From positions 1 through 64,000 of the forward strand of contig JAMLHN010000010.1 of NCBI GenBank assembly GCA_023957115.1: a DNA stretch of 64,000 bases, given 5' to 3'. Below, piece after piece: positions 27,857-36,211 of the stretch; the stretch's first letter is position 1; each line of letters begins with the position of its first letter. This DNA comes from Thermomicrobiales bacterium. GTDB taxonomy: Bacteria; Chloroflexota; Chloroflexia; Thermomicrobiales; UBA6265. The notes beneath the pieces were generated by a model, which saw nothing but the letters and a program-made list of their open reading frames with translations, did no database searches and was not told the origin of the DNA. The translations under genes were made by a program, and so were the position numbers.

Positions 27857-28847
27857 ATGGCGAACGAGGCTAACGAAAAATTTCTCATCACCGGCGCCTT
27901 CGGCTGCATCGGAGCCTGGGCCGTCAAGCGGCTCGTCGAAGAAGGCACCCCCGTCTACACCTACGACCTCCCCGGCAACCCCCACCGCCTCGCTGATCAT
28001 GGACGACGCGCAGTTCGCCCAGGTCAATGTCATCGAAGGCGACATCACCGACGCCGAGGCGTTCGACGCCGCAATTGTCGACAACGGCATCACCAACATC
28101 ATCCATCTCGCCGCATTGCAGGTGCCCATGGTGCGCGCCAATCCGATCCTCGGCATGCGCGTCAACGTCGTCGGCTCCACCATCGTCTTCGAAACCGCCA
28201 AACAGCATATGGACCAGGTGCGCAGCGCCGCCTACGCCAGCTCCATTGCCGTCTACGGTCCCACCAACCCTATCCTCCGGGACCCATCCGGCACGACGCG
28301 CCCATGCCGCCCGCCACCTCTACGGAGTCTCCAAGCAGGCCGACGAATGGACCGCCAAGGTCTACTGGCAGGACTACCAGCTCAAGACCGTCGGCCTGCG
28401 TCCTTTCTTCGTCTACGACCCGGTCGCGACCAGGGCGTCAGCTCCATGCCGACCAAGGCGATGCTGGCCGGCGCCATCGAGCGCCCCTACAACATCAACT
28501 TCGGAGGAAACGCCCTCATCAGCATGCGGGAAAGACGTCGCCGCCGCCTTCATCACCGCCGCCCGCGCCGATATCGAAGGAGCGCCCTGCTTCAATCTCG
28601 GCGGCACCACCGCGTCCATCCCCGAGGTCATCGACGCCATCGAAGCCGCCGTCCTTTCGATGGAAGGCAAGATCACCTTCGACGATGTGATCATGCCCTT
28701 CCCGGAAAACATGGATGATACCGAGGTCGAAAAAGCCCTCGGACCGCCAGCTGGCGTCCCTTCTCCGAAGGCGTCGCCTCCACCATCGCCGACTTCCGCA
28801 CCGCTATCGACGCCGGCCGTCTCGACGTCGAACGCGCAATCGGCTAA
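27857..28847 (+). pseudogene. NAD-dependent epimerase/dehydratase (SDR) with about six frameshifts
   Basis: Starts M-A-N-E-A-N-E-K-F-L-I-T-G-A-F-G-C-I-G (Rossmann G-x-x-G-x-x-G). Homologous blocks then alternate among all three frames: A-Q-V-N-V-I-E-G-D-I-T-D ... H-L-A-A-L-Q-V-P, Y-G-V-S-K-Q-A-D-E-W (catalytic Y-x-x-x-K), R-P-F-F-V-Y, M-P-T-K-A-M-L-A-G-A-I-E-R-P-Y, D-V-A-A-A-F-I-T-A-A, and the last block W-R-P-F-S-E-G-V-A-S ending at TAA 28845-28847. Every block is well conserved, so the indels are recent or are sequencing errors. Would-be role: sugar-nucleotide or similar epimerase. Confidence 0.85.
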
Positions 28848-28856
28848 CCACGCATC

Positions 28857-28951
28857 AGGAGTTGGGAGTTAGGATTTAGGAGTTAGGAACCAGCCTACCC
28901 CGGCGTCGTGCAGGACCTCCGGGTCCGGATCAGGTCTAACTCCCAACTCCT
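28857..28951. repeat. Heptad palindrome (16-bp arms)
   Basis: AGGAGTTGGGAGTTAG and exact complement CTAACTCCCAACTCCT. The left arm continues as 7-nt units (GATTTAG GAGTTAG GAACC). The centre holds GTCGTGCAGGACCTCCG, also found at 5553. Confidence 0.75.
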
Positions 28952-28955
28952 AGGT

Positions 28956-29090
28956 CGTGTTTGAAAAGCCCACGATGCGGCTTGATGGGAGCCGTGTTTC
29001 GGTTTATTTGTGCCGTCGAGGCCCCGAAGCTCGCCTTCTCGGTCTCCTCCGGCCCCCGGACTCCGGGCTCCGGACCCCTGTTCAAACACG
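28956..29090. mobile_element. MITE-like element, copy B (135 bp)
   Basis: Perfect 10-bp terminal inverted repeats CGTGTTTGAA and TTCAAACACG enclose 115 bp. The interior has TGTTTCGG, GTGCCG and GGCCCCG blocks shared with the copy at 13588 and a C-rich heptad run (GGCCCCC GGACTCC GGGCTCC GGACCCC). No coding capacity; inserted 5 nt after a heptad palindrome. Confidence 0.7.
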
Positions 29091-29119
29091 CCCGAACACC
29101 TCTCTCCTAAACACCCAAC

Positions 29120-30085
29120 CTATTCGGACACTGGGCACTGCACACCGGGCACCGGGCATGGCGCCCGATCGCGCCCCAGCGTCATCGGACGCGGCCATTC
29201 CTGCTCCCCCACCAGCAACAGGCACCCGCCGACGATCGCCGTCGCTCCCACTGCCTCGTACCACGAAATCGTCTCCCCAAGCAGCAGCCAGGCGAACGCC
29301 AGCCCAAAAACCGGCTCCGCCGAGCTGAGCACACTTGCTTCGATCACCCGCAGATGCCGCAGGCTATAACTCCAGAAGAAGTACGATCCCGCCGTCACGA
29401 CCGCGCCCAACGTCACGAGCGCCAGCAGATCCGAGCCAACCGCGATCGTCTCCCACGCGGGACGTTGCTCTCGCACCGCAAGCGGCACGATCCCGATCAT
29501 TCCCACCAGCAACGCACCGGCATTCAGGGCCAGCACATCCACGTCCTCCGCCCGCCGGCCGATCACGGTGTAAACCGCCCATGCCCCCGCGGCCGCAATG
29601 ATCAACAGCACGCCAACCACCGGCAACCCGGCATCGGAATCGCCGCTCACCGTCAAGGCAACCAACCCAACCCCGACCGCGCTGATCGCAAGCGCGCCGA
29701 GCATCATGGGCGAGCAGGTCTCCCCCAGCACACGCCACCCCAGCAACGAGGAGAGGATCACGATCCCTCCATACAGCACGACCACCGACGCCCCCGCTGA
29801 TACCGACTGCATCCCGGAGTTCTGCAGCATCTGAAACATCGCCACCCCGGTCAGTCCCAGCAACACCGACAACCGCGAGAGAACCGGACGTTTCCCCTGC
29901 GCCAGCAGAATCGGCAGCATCACCACCAGGGCGATCGCCAATCGCAGCACCGCCAATTGACCGGGTGGGTAGATCGAAACCAGATCCTTGGTCAACGGAT
30001 AGGAGAGCCCCCAAAGTGCGGTCGTGAGCACAATGGCCCCCAATGCCAGCGTACGGCTCGAGCCAGGAACGGTGGAACGATGCAT
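29120..30085 (-). CDS. EamA-family (DMT) transporter
   Basis: 321 aa, ten hydrophobic helices arranged as two EamA repeats (first L-T-T-A-L-W-G-L-S-Y-P-L-T-K-D; second G-A-W-A-V-Y-T-V-I-G-R). Conserved P-V-F-G-L-A-F-A-W-L-L-L-G-E at the end of repeat 2. The final 20 residues (R-D-R-A-P-C-P-V-P-G-V-Q-C-P-V) are translated from a 7-nt periodic repeat (29129-29160) and are probably not part of the fold. GGGGAGGG precedes the ATG. Likely exports a small metabolite; substrate unknown. Confidence 0.9.
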   Translation of the reverse strand: MHRSTVPGSSRTLALGAIVLTTALWGLSYPLTKDLVSIYPPGQLAVLRLAIALVVMLPILLAQGKRPVLSRLSVLLGLTGVAMFQMLQNSGMQSVSAGASVVVLYGGIVILSSLLGWRVLGETCSPMMLGALAISAVGVGLVALTVSGDSDAGLPVVGVLLIIAAAGAWAVYTVIGRRAEDVDVLALNAGALLVGMIGIVPLAVREQRPAWETIAVGSDLLALVTLGAVVTAGSYFFWSYSLRHLRVIEASVLSSAEPVFGLAFAWLLLGETISWYEAVGATAIVGGCLLLVGEQEWPRPMTLGRDRAPCPVPGVQCPVSE

Positions 30086-30289
30086 GACGCGGCCCTCCCC
30101 GCCGCCGAAATCGTCCGGACGGCCGGTCGTGTTGAGCTATCGCAATGTCATGCTTCGATCTTCCGCCCGGCGCGTCATCCCCAACAGACGCAACACGCAC
30201 GCAAACACCGCCCGTGACCGCACACGCGCACGTCCGGACCGCCCATACCGGCGCCGCTCAGGTCGCGGGCAACTGATCCAGCCCGGCTG

Positions 30290-30664
30290 CTACACCACCC
30301 GTCTCGCCAATGCCACGCCCAGGAAACAGAGCGCAACGCCCGCCACATTGCTGACCAGGAGATAGGCCATCGCCCGGAACAGTTTGTCGTCCCGCAGCAA
30401 CGTCACCACTTCCAGCGCATACGAGCTGAACGTCGTGTAGCCGCCCAGCACCCCCACGATCAGAAAGAGTCGCCAGGCCGGGTTGTCATCCTGCCGCAGG
30501 AGCAGCAGCTCGGCAATCACCCCAATCAGGAAAGCGCCGGTCAGGTTGATGGCCAACGTGCCCCAAGGAAACGCGGCGCCATATCGTTCGAGCACCGCGC
30601 GGCCAAGCAGATAGCGCGCATTCGCCCCGAGAAATCCCCCAAGTCCCACCCAAAGGAGCGTCAT
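30290..30664 (-). CDS. crcB: Fluoride channel CrcB/Fluc
   Basis: 124 aa, four membrane helices. Signatures: G-G-F-L-G-A-N-A-R-Y-L-L-G at the start, T-L-A-I-N-L-T-G-A-F-L-I-G and G-G-Y-T-T-F-S-S-Y (pore Phe and central Na+-site region). It forms dual-topology dimers that expel fluoride. ATG 30664 is preferred over an upstream in-frame start at 30703 because the family begins here and GAGGACGGG lies upstream. I looked for and did not see a fluoride riboswitch in the 120 nt upstream. Confidence 0.93.
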   Translation of the reverse strand: MTLLWVGLGGFLGANARYLLGRAVLERYGAAFPWGTLAINLTGAFLIGVIAELLLLRQDDNPAWRLFLIVGVLGGYTTFSSYALEVVTLLRDDKLFRAMAYLLVSNVAGVALCFLGVALARRVV

Positions 30665-30790
30665 ACCCGTCCTCGTCCTGATCCAGTAGTTCTCGTTGCA
30701 CAATCATACGGCCACCCTGGCCCGACACGGATTTGCCATCGAGCCGATAATGAGCCCCGACGAAACACCGAATCACGTGTCCCGGACCAG

Positions 30791-33103
30791 ATGACGATCG
30801 ACTCACCCCAGACCCCATCGCAACCAGCGTCCTCCCGCTCCCCGCACGGAGCGGAGTTGGGAGTGAGGCGATCCCGTGGGTCACCGAAAGGTCTTACCCG
30901 ACCCGTCGGATCCGCACCCCCCACCGCCCCACAACGCGATGCCCGGCGCCGAGCCGCTCGCACCGGGTCCCAGTCAGCGCTCTGGATCCGCCTCCTTGCC
31001 CTGGCGCTGGTCACCCTCTCCTTTGCGCTTCCACGCTGGCTGGAGCTCGACCGCATCGTGACCCCCGACGAGCCGATCTGGCTGGCGCGCTCGGCGAACT
31101 TCTACGAGGCCCTCGCCAGCCGCGATTGGCCCTCCACCTACCAATACGCGCATCCAGGCGTGCCGGTCATGTGGGCGGGGGCAATCGGCTATTTCCTTGC
31201 CGCGCGGGACTATCCGGAACGCGCCGGCGCACAAATCACCCAACGGCAGAACTACATCGCCTCGGTCCTGGAAGCGCAAGGGTACGATCCGCTCGATATC
31301 CTGGTCGCAACCCGGCAGATCCTCATCGTCTTCGCAGCCATCACCTTCGCCATCGCTTTCTGGTTTGCCCTGCGCCTCTTCGGGTTACCCGAGGTCGTGC
31401 TCGGGTTTCTGCTCATCGCCCTGGAGCCGTTCGGCATCGGTTTGGGGAAACTGCTGCATGTCGATGCGCTGGCTGCGCTCTTCTTCCTGCTGGCCATGGT
31501 CACCATGCTGGTCTTTCTCGCTCGCGGCCGGCACAAAGCGGATCTCGTCGTCTGCGGAGTCGCAAGCGTTCTGGCCATGCTCACCCGCGCCCAGCTCGCG
31601 GTCCTGATTCCCATCTTCGGACTCCTGCTGCTGCTCGCCCTAGCAAACGGCGGCCGGCGCCGTCCCATCTGGTCCGAATTTCGGGAACGGGTCGTTTGGC
31701 CGGGCGTCCTCTGGGGCGTCACGATGCTGACCACCGCACTGGTCCTCTGGCCCGCGCTTTCGACCGCACCGCGGACGGTGTTCAGCGGGATGCTCTCCTT
31801 CGCCGAGACGGCTGCCGTTTCCGGGCACGAACGCGTCATCTATTTCGACGGCGAGCTTTTCACCGGCGACCCCGGCGCTCGCTTCTACCCGGTCGCGTTC
31901 CTGTGGCGCGCCACGCCGGCAACCCTGGTTGGTGTCATCCTGGCGCTCTGTCTGGTCGTCCTCGGACGCCGGGTGCACCTTCCTCGGGTGCAGCGCCAAA
32001 CCGGGCTCGGTCTGCGCATCGGCGCCGGCGCCTACACCCTGCTCATGTCCCTGGCGGCCAAGAAGTTCGACCGCTATCTCATGCCCGCCTTTCCCCTGGC
32101 GGCGCTGGCGGCCGGCTGGGGCATTCTCGTTGCGGCCCGTCTGATCGGCAAACGGCTTCCCGGCCCGGTCAATGCCTATCCGCTCCTGGCAGCCATCCTG
32201 GCAGCCGGCGTTCAGATCTCCGGCGTCGCGCAAACCGGCCCCTACTACCTCAGCTACTACAGTCCACTCATGGGCGGTACCGTCAAGGCCACGGACTCCA
32301 TGATGGTCGGCTGGGGCGAGGGATTCGACCAGATCGCCAACTACCTGAACGCCCAACCCAACCCCGGCTCGATCGTCGTTTCCACCGAAGCGTGGCGTAC
32401 CCCCCTGGGCTACTTCCTGGAGGGTGACGCCCGCTTTGCGGCCTTCGTCGACGACCCCGGTGGGATCTTCCGCTGGGCTTCGTCCGACTACTATCTCCTA
32501 TCGATCACCCCGCTCACCCGCAACGGCGTCTGGCCCGACCTGCTCGCCATGGTCCAGAACAAAACCCCGGTGCTCACGGTCACCCTCAACGGGCTCGAGT
32601 ACGCCTGGCTGTACGACATTCGCGACGATCCAATTCCCGCCTATCTGGAAACGGGTGACACCGGCATGATCGATATCACCGGCGCGGGCCGACTGGTGGC
32701 ATCGGGACGTAACCGGGAAGATTCGATCGTGCGCGGCGCCATCGTGCGCGAGGTGCTCTATTTCGACCAGCTCGATCCCGATATGGCCGGAACGGTCGGT
32801 ATCCGCATGCGTGTGCTCGATGCCCAGGGAGCGGTCGTCTTCGAAAGCGATACGCCGTTCTCCCTCTCGGAGCCGATCAGGCACGGTCTCTGGTGGACCG
32901 AGGTCCCGATCCAGATTCCAACCGATACGCTTCCCGGGACCCATCGCGTGCAGATGCAACTCTACGATCTCACCACCGGCACACCACTCCCCGCCTTCTC
33001 CAATACGCTGGGAGAACGCATGGGATCCTGGCTCACGGTCAGTACCTTCTATATTTATGAGACCAACCTCGACCTGAACGAGGCCGAGCAAACAGCACCC
33101 TGA
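30791..33103 (+). CDS. Membrane glycosyltransferase of the GT39/ArnT-like class
   Basis: 770 aa. A basic, Pro-rich cytoplasmic tail (1-60) is followed by a first membrane helix and the D-E-P acidic motif in the first external loop (T-P-D-E-P-I-W-L-A-R-S-A-N-F), typical of dolichyl/undecaprenyl-phosphate-sugar-dependent PMT_2 enzymes. About 11 membrane helices follow to residue 480 (A-A-K-K-F-D-R-Y-L-M-P-A-F-P), then a large extracytoplasmic C-terminal beta-rich domain (about 500-770). ATG 30791 is divergent from crcB. Acceptor (protein or lipid) unknown. Confidence 0.85.
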   Translation: MTIDSPQTPSQPASSRSPHGAELGVRRSRGSPKGLTRPVGSAPPTAPQRDARRRAARTGSQSALWIRLLALALVTLSFALPRWLELDRIVTPDEPIWLARSANFYEALASRDWPSTYQYAHPGVPVMWAGAIGYFLAARDYPERAGAQITQRQNYIASVLEAQGYDPLDILVATRQILIVFAAITFAIAFWFALRLFGLPEVVLGFLLIALEPFGIGLGKLLHVDALAALFFLLAMVTMLVFLARGRHKADLVVCGVASVLAMLTRAQLAVLIPIFGLLLLLALANGGRRRPIWSEFRERVVWPGVLWGVTMLTTALVLWPALSTAPRTVFSGMLSFAETAAVSGHERVIYFDGELFTGDPGARFYPVAFLWRATPATLVGVILALCLVVLGRRVHLPRVQRQTGLGLRIGAGAYTLLMSLAAKKFDRYLMPAFPLAALAAGWGILVAARLIGKRLPGPVNAYPLLAAILAAGVQISGVAQTGPYYLSYYSPLMGGTVKATDSMMVGWGEGFDQIANYLNAQPNPGSIVVSTEAWRTPLGYFLEGDARFAAFVDDPGGIFRWASSDYYLLSITPLTRNGVWPDLLAMVQNKTPVLTVTLNGLEYAWLYDIRDDPIPAYLETGDTGMIDITGAGRLVASGRNREDSIVRGAIVREVLYFDQLDPDMAGTVGIRMRVLDAQGAVVFESDTPFSLSEPIRHGLWWTEVPIQIPTDTLPGTHRVQMQLYDLTTGTPLPAFSNTLGERMGSWLTVSTFYIYETNLDLNEAEQTAP

Positions 33104-33176
33104 TATCGGATTGCTACCCACTCGCAGCGGAGTGCGGCGCGCATTGCGCTGGGTGAAGAACAAGGAGGTTCCACGG

Positions 33177-34085
33177 ATGTCATCATCGCGCACAGTCAAG
33201 ATCGGACTGCATCTCCCCGAAACCGAACGAATCGCCAGCTGGCAGGAAACTATGGAACTCGTGCGCACAGCGGAGGACGGCGGTTTCGACTCCATTTGGA
33301 TGCCCGATCATCTGATCTTTCGCGATGAGTCCGGCGAAGCCACCGGTCCGTGGGAATGCTGGTCGATGCTCTGCGCCGTTGCGGCCATCACCAATCGGGT
33401 CGAGATCGGCCCACTGGTGCTCTGCACCGCGTTCCGCAATCCAGCGCTCATTGCCAAGATGGCCGATACCCTCGATGAAATCTCAGGCGGGCGGCTCATT
33501 CTGGGGCTCGGCGCGGGCTGGCACGAACCGGAATACCAAGCCTATGGATTCCCCTTTGACCACCGATTTGCTCGTTTTCAGGAGGCCTTCACCATCATTC
33601 ATACCCTGCTGCAAGAAGGATCGATCGACTTCGAAGGCACATGGTATTCGGCGCGCGAATGCGAGCTCCGTCCTCGCGGACCGCGTCCGGGTGGTCCTCC
33701 GCTGATGGTCGGCTCCCAGGGCCGGAAGATGCTGGAGGCGACGCTTCCCCATGTGCAGTATTGGAACGCCTGGCCCCGCTGGTGGGGCAACGATCCGGCA
33801 CGGCTTCCCGCGTTGATCGCCGATGTCGATGCAGTCGCCGACGCCCAGGACGTTCCGCGCGATGCATTCCAGCGCACCACCGCCGTCTTCATCCGGTTGC
33901 AGGGCATTCCCACGCTCGATGCCCTGAACGATCCCGATGCACCGCATTTCACCGGAACCGATGAGGAGATCGCCCGGTTTCTGCGCGATGTCGCCGCCGC
34001 CGGAATCGATCACATCCAGATCGTTGTGGACCCGATCACGGTTCCCGGCGTCGAACGTCTCTGCCGCATCGTCGAGACGCTTTAA
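33177..34085 (+). CDS. LLM-class flavin/F420-dependent oxidoreductase
   Basis: 302 aa luciferase-like TIM barrel. E-D-G-G-F-D-S-I-W-M-P-D-H-L (strand 2), T-N-R-V-E-I-G-P-L-V-L, L-D-E-I-S-G-G-R-L-I-L-G-L-G-A-G-W-H-E-P-E-Y (F420/FMN phosphate region) and P-L-M-V-G-S-Q-G are family hallmarks. ATG 33177 has a full AAGGAGG 7 nt upstream; an in-frame extension to 33111 is therefore rejected. It follows the glycosyltransferase by 73 nt; no functional link is evident. Substrate unknown. Confidence 0.92.
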   Translation: MSSSRTVKIGLHLPETERIASWQETMELVRTAEDGGFDSIWMPDHLIFRDESGEATGPWECWSMLCAVAAITNRVEIGPLVLCTAFRNPALIAKMADTLDEISGGRLILGLGAGWHEPEYQAYGFPFDHRFARFQEAFTIIHTLLQEGSIDFEGTWYSARECELRPRGPRPGGPPLMVGSQGRKMLEATLPHVQYWNAWPRWWGNDPARLPALIADVDAVADAQDVPRDAFQRTTAVFIRLQGIPTLDALNDPDAPHFTGTDEEIARFLRDVAAAGIDHIQIVVDPITVPGVERLCRIVETL

Positions 34086-34523
34086 GAGCCCCGGAGACGA
34101 CGGAGGCTGGAAGCGAGGATCGAGGAGTTAGAAACGAACAGATTTCCTAACTCCTCGATCCCAGCTCCGAGCTTCTCCGTCGCCGGGACCCACCTCTCGC
34201 GCGGACGTCGCAACCCGAGATTCCTTCGACATTGCTCAGGACAAGCCTTCACATGCGTTCAGCATGGCAATGGGAAACGGGGCGTCTTCGCGGTATGGCG
34301 CTTGACGCCGCAGCTTTCCAAGTGACCGTGCTACGGCTTGTGAATCGCAGTCGAGTACCCCCGCGTGCGGTGGAGTAATCGTCAACCCGACATGCCGGCA
34401 ATGCCGGGGAATCAATGCAATTGCATAATTCCGACTAATATCATATGAATTCGTGCGGCCTGCAAAAGAAGTATAGTCAGCTATTAACTAGTCAGATATT
34501 ATCCACCTTCGAAAGGAGTCTTC
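34086..34523. other. Spacer with heptad palindrome and AT-rich promoter region
   Basis: 34118-34160: GATCGAGGAGTTAG and exact complement CTAACTCCTCGATC around AAACGAACAGATTTC, a sibling of 27444-27528. The last 120 nt turn AT-rich and hold the aldehyde dehydrogenase promoter. No gene seen. Confidence 0.6.
34415..34449 (+). promoter_or_regulatory. Putative promoter with 12-bp palindromic operator
   Basis: ATGCAATTGCAT (34415-34426) is a perfect palindrome. Its right half is the -35 (TTGCAT), followed after 17 nt by TATGAA (34444-34449). A repressor bound here would block the promoter of the aldehyde dehydrogenase 75 nt downstream. Confidence 0.45.
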
Positions 34524-36020
34524 ATGTCCGCAGTCTCGGCCTACCGTCTTACTCCCCGCGTCACCAAGTTCCTCTCGGAACCACACAAACTCCTGGTCGG
34601 TGGCAAATGGGTCAACGCCGTCAGCGGTGAGACTTTCCCGGTGCTCGATCCCGCGACAACCGATGAAATTGCCCAAGTACCGGCAGGCGACGCCGCCGAT
34701 ATCGATGCTGCGGTCACAGCCGCGCGTGCCGCGTTCGAGACCGGTCCGTGGGCAACCATGAAACCGACCGATCGCTCCCGCATCATCTGGGCGATCGCCG
34801 ACTTGATCGAGGCGCATGCTGATGAGTTGGCCGAGCTCGAAAGTCTCGACAATGGCAAGCCGAAAAAGGCCGCCCGCGATGTTGATGTCGTCGGTTCGGC
34901 AGAGATGTTCCGTTACTTCGCCGGCTGGGCGACCAAGATCGAAGGCAATCAGATCCCCTTCGCCTCGGCCGATCCGGGCGCCTTCTTCGGCTATACCCGC
35001 CGCGAGCCCATCGGCGTGGTCGGCCAGATCATTCCCTGGAACTATCCGCTGATGATGGCCGCCTGGAAGCTTGCCCCTGCCCTGGCGGCTGGGTGCACCA
35101 TCGTCCTCAAACCCGCCGAGCAGACGCCACTGAGCGCCCTCTATCTTGGTTCGCTGCTGCAGGAAGCCGGGCTTCCGGACGGGGTCGTCAATATCGTGAC
35201 CGGGTTCGGCGAGACGGCCGGCGCCGCCCTCTCCGCGCACCCGGATGTCGATAAGATCGCGTTCACTGGTTCGACCGAGGTCGGCAAGCTCATCGTCAAC
35301 GCGTCTGCCGGTAACCTGAAAAAGGTCTCGCTGGAATTGGGTGGCAAGAGCCCGAACATCGTTCTTGCCGATGCCGATCTGGATCTCGCCATCCCGGGTG
35401 CAGCCGACGGTATCTTCTATAACCACGGCCAGGATTGCACCGCCGGGTCCCGTCTCTTCATCCAGAAGAAGATCTTCGACAAGGTCATCTCCGGTGTCGT
35501 CGACCGCGCGAAAGAGATTCGCCTCGGTCCCGGACTCGATCCAGAGACGGACATGGGACCGGTCGTCTCCGAAGAGCAGCTCACCCGCGTCGTCGGCTAT
35601 TTGCAGAACGGAGTCGAAAGTGGCGCTCGTCCGCTCATCGGTGGCAAGCGCCATGGCGATCGCGGTTACTTTGTGGAACCGACCGTCTTCGTCGACGCCA
35701 ATCCCTCGATGAAGATCGTGCGCGAGGAGATCTTCGGTCCCGTTGTCGCAGCCATCCCTTTCGATAACTTGGACGATCTCGCCAATGCTGCCAATGACAC
35801 CACCTACGGACTTGCGGCGGGAATCTGGACGACCGACATCTCCAAGGCGCATACCCTGGCGGCGAAGCTCCGTGCCGGTACCGTCTGGGTCAATTGCTAC
35901 GGCGTCAACGATCCCGCCATGCCGTTCGGCGGTTTCAAGCAATCCGGGTGGGGTCGCGAGATGGGGCACGAGGTCCTCGAGCTCTACACCGAGACCAAGG
36001 CGGTGGTGGTCGCGCTCTAG
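34524..36020 (+). CDS. NAD(P)-dependent aldehyde dehydrogenase
   Basis: 498 aa, full length. The P-W-N-Y-P cofactor motif (171-175), general-base glutamate in L-E-L-G-G-K-S-P (E271) and catalytic cysteine in G-Q-D-C-T-A-G-S-R (C305) are intact. E-E-I-F-G-P-V and P-F-G-G-F-K-Q-S-G complete the signatures, closest in feel to betaine-aldehyde/phenylacetaldehyde-type enzymes. AAAGGAG precedes the ATG. Monocistronic: own promoter and a strong terminator. Oxidises an unidentified aldehyde to the acid in the cytoplasm. Confidence 0.95.
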   Translation: MSAVSAYRLTPRVTKFLSEPHKLLVGGKWVNAVSGETFPVLDPATTDEIAQVPAGDAADIDAAVTAARAAFETGPWATMKPTDRSRIIWAIADLIEAHADELAELESLDNGKPKKAARDVDVVGSAEMFRYFAGWATKIEGNQIPFASADPGAFFGYTRREPIGVVGQIIPWNYPLMMAAWKLAPALAAGCTIVLKPAEQTPLSALYLGSLLQEAGLPDGVVNIVTGFGETAGAALSAHPDVDKIAFTGSTEVGKLIVNASAGNLKKVSLELGGKSPNIVLADADLDLAIPGAADGIFYNHGQDCTAGSRLFIQKKIFDKVISGVVDRAKEIRLGPGLDPETDMGPVVSEEQLTRVVGYLQNGVESGARPLIGGKRHGDRGYFVEPTVFVDANPSMKIVREEIFGPVVAAIPFDNLDDLANAANDTTYGLAAGIWTTDISKAHTLAAKLRAGTVWVNCYGVNDPAMPFGGFKQSGWGREMGHEVLELYTETKAVVVAL

Positions 36021-36062
36021 ACGACCAGGCTCCTCGGCGTCGATGGCGCCGGCAATCGAATC

Positions 36063-36104
36063 AATGAGGCGATGCTGGGGGCATTCGCCCAGCATCGCCT
36101 CATT
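36063..36104 (+). terminator. Terminator of the aldehyde dehydrogenase gene
   Basis: 17-bp perfect stem AATGAGGCGATGCTGGG / CCCAGCATCGCCTCATT with an 8-nt loop, 42 nt after the stop codon. Confidence 0.8.
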
Positions 36105-36126
36105 GCCACACATCCGAAACCAATAT

Positions 36127-36165
36127 GAAAACCGCCCGCGCTTCTGGCTGAGAAACGCGGGCGGT
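36127..36165 (-). terminator. Terminator of the Cys-rich gene (minus strand)
   Basis: ACCGCCCGCG / CGCGGGCGGT stem (36131-36165). On the minus strand it is followed by TTTT and lies 47 nt past the stop of the Cys-rich gene. Confidence 0.75.
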
Positions 36166-36211
36166 CGAATGTCGCGGCTACTACTGCCTGCTGACAGGTG
36201 CGAGCTGCCTA

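Noticed and set aside
30665..30790. Fluoride riboswitch upstream of crcB
   Set aside because: The conserved core pairing elements of the class could not be found on the minus strand.
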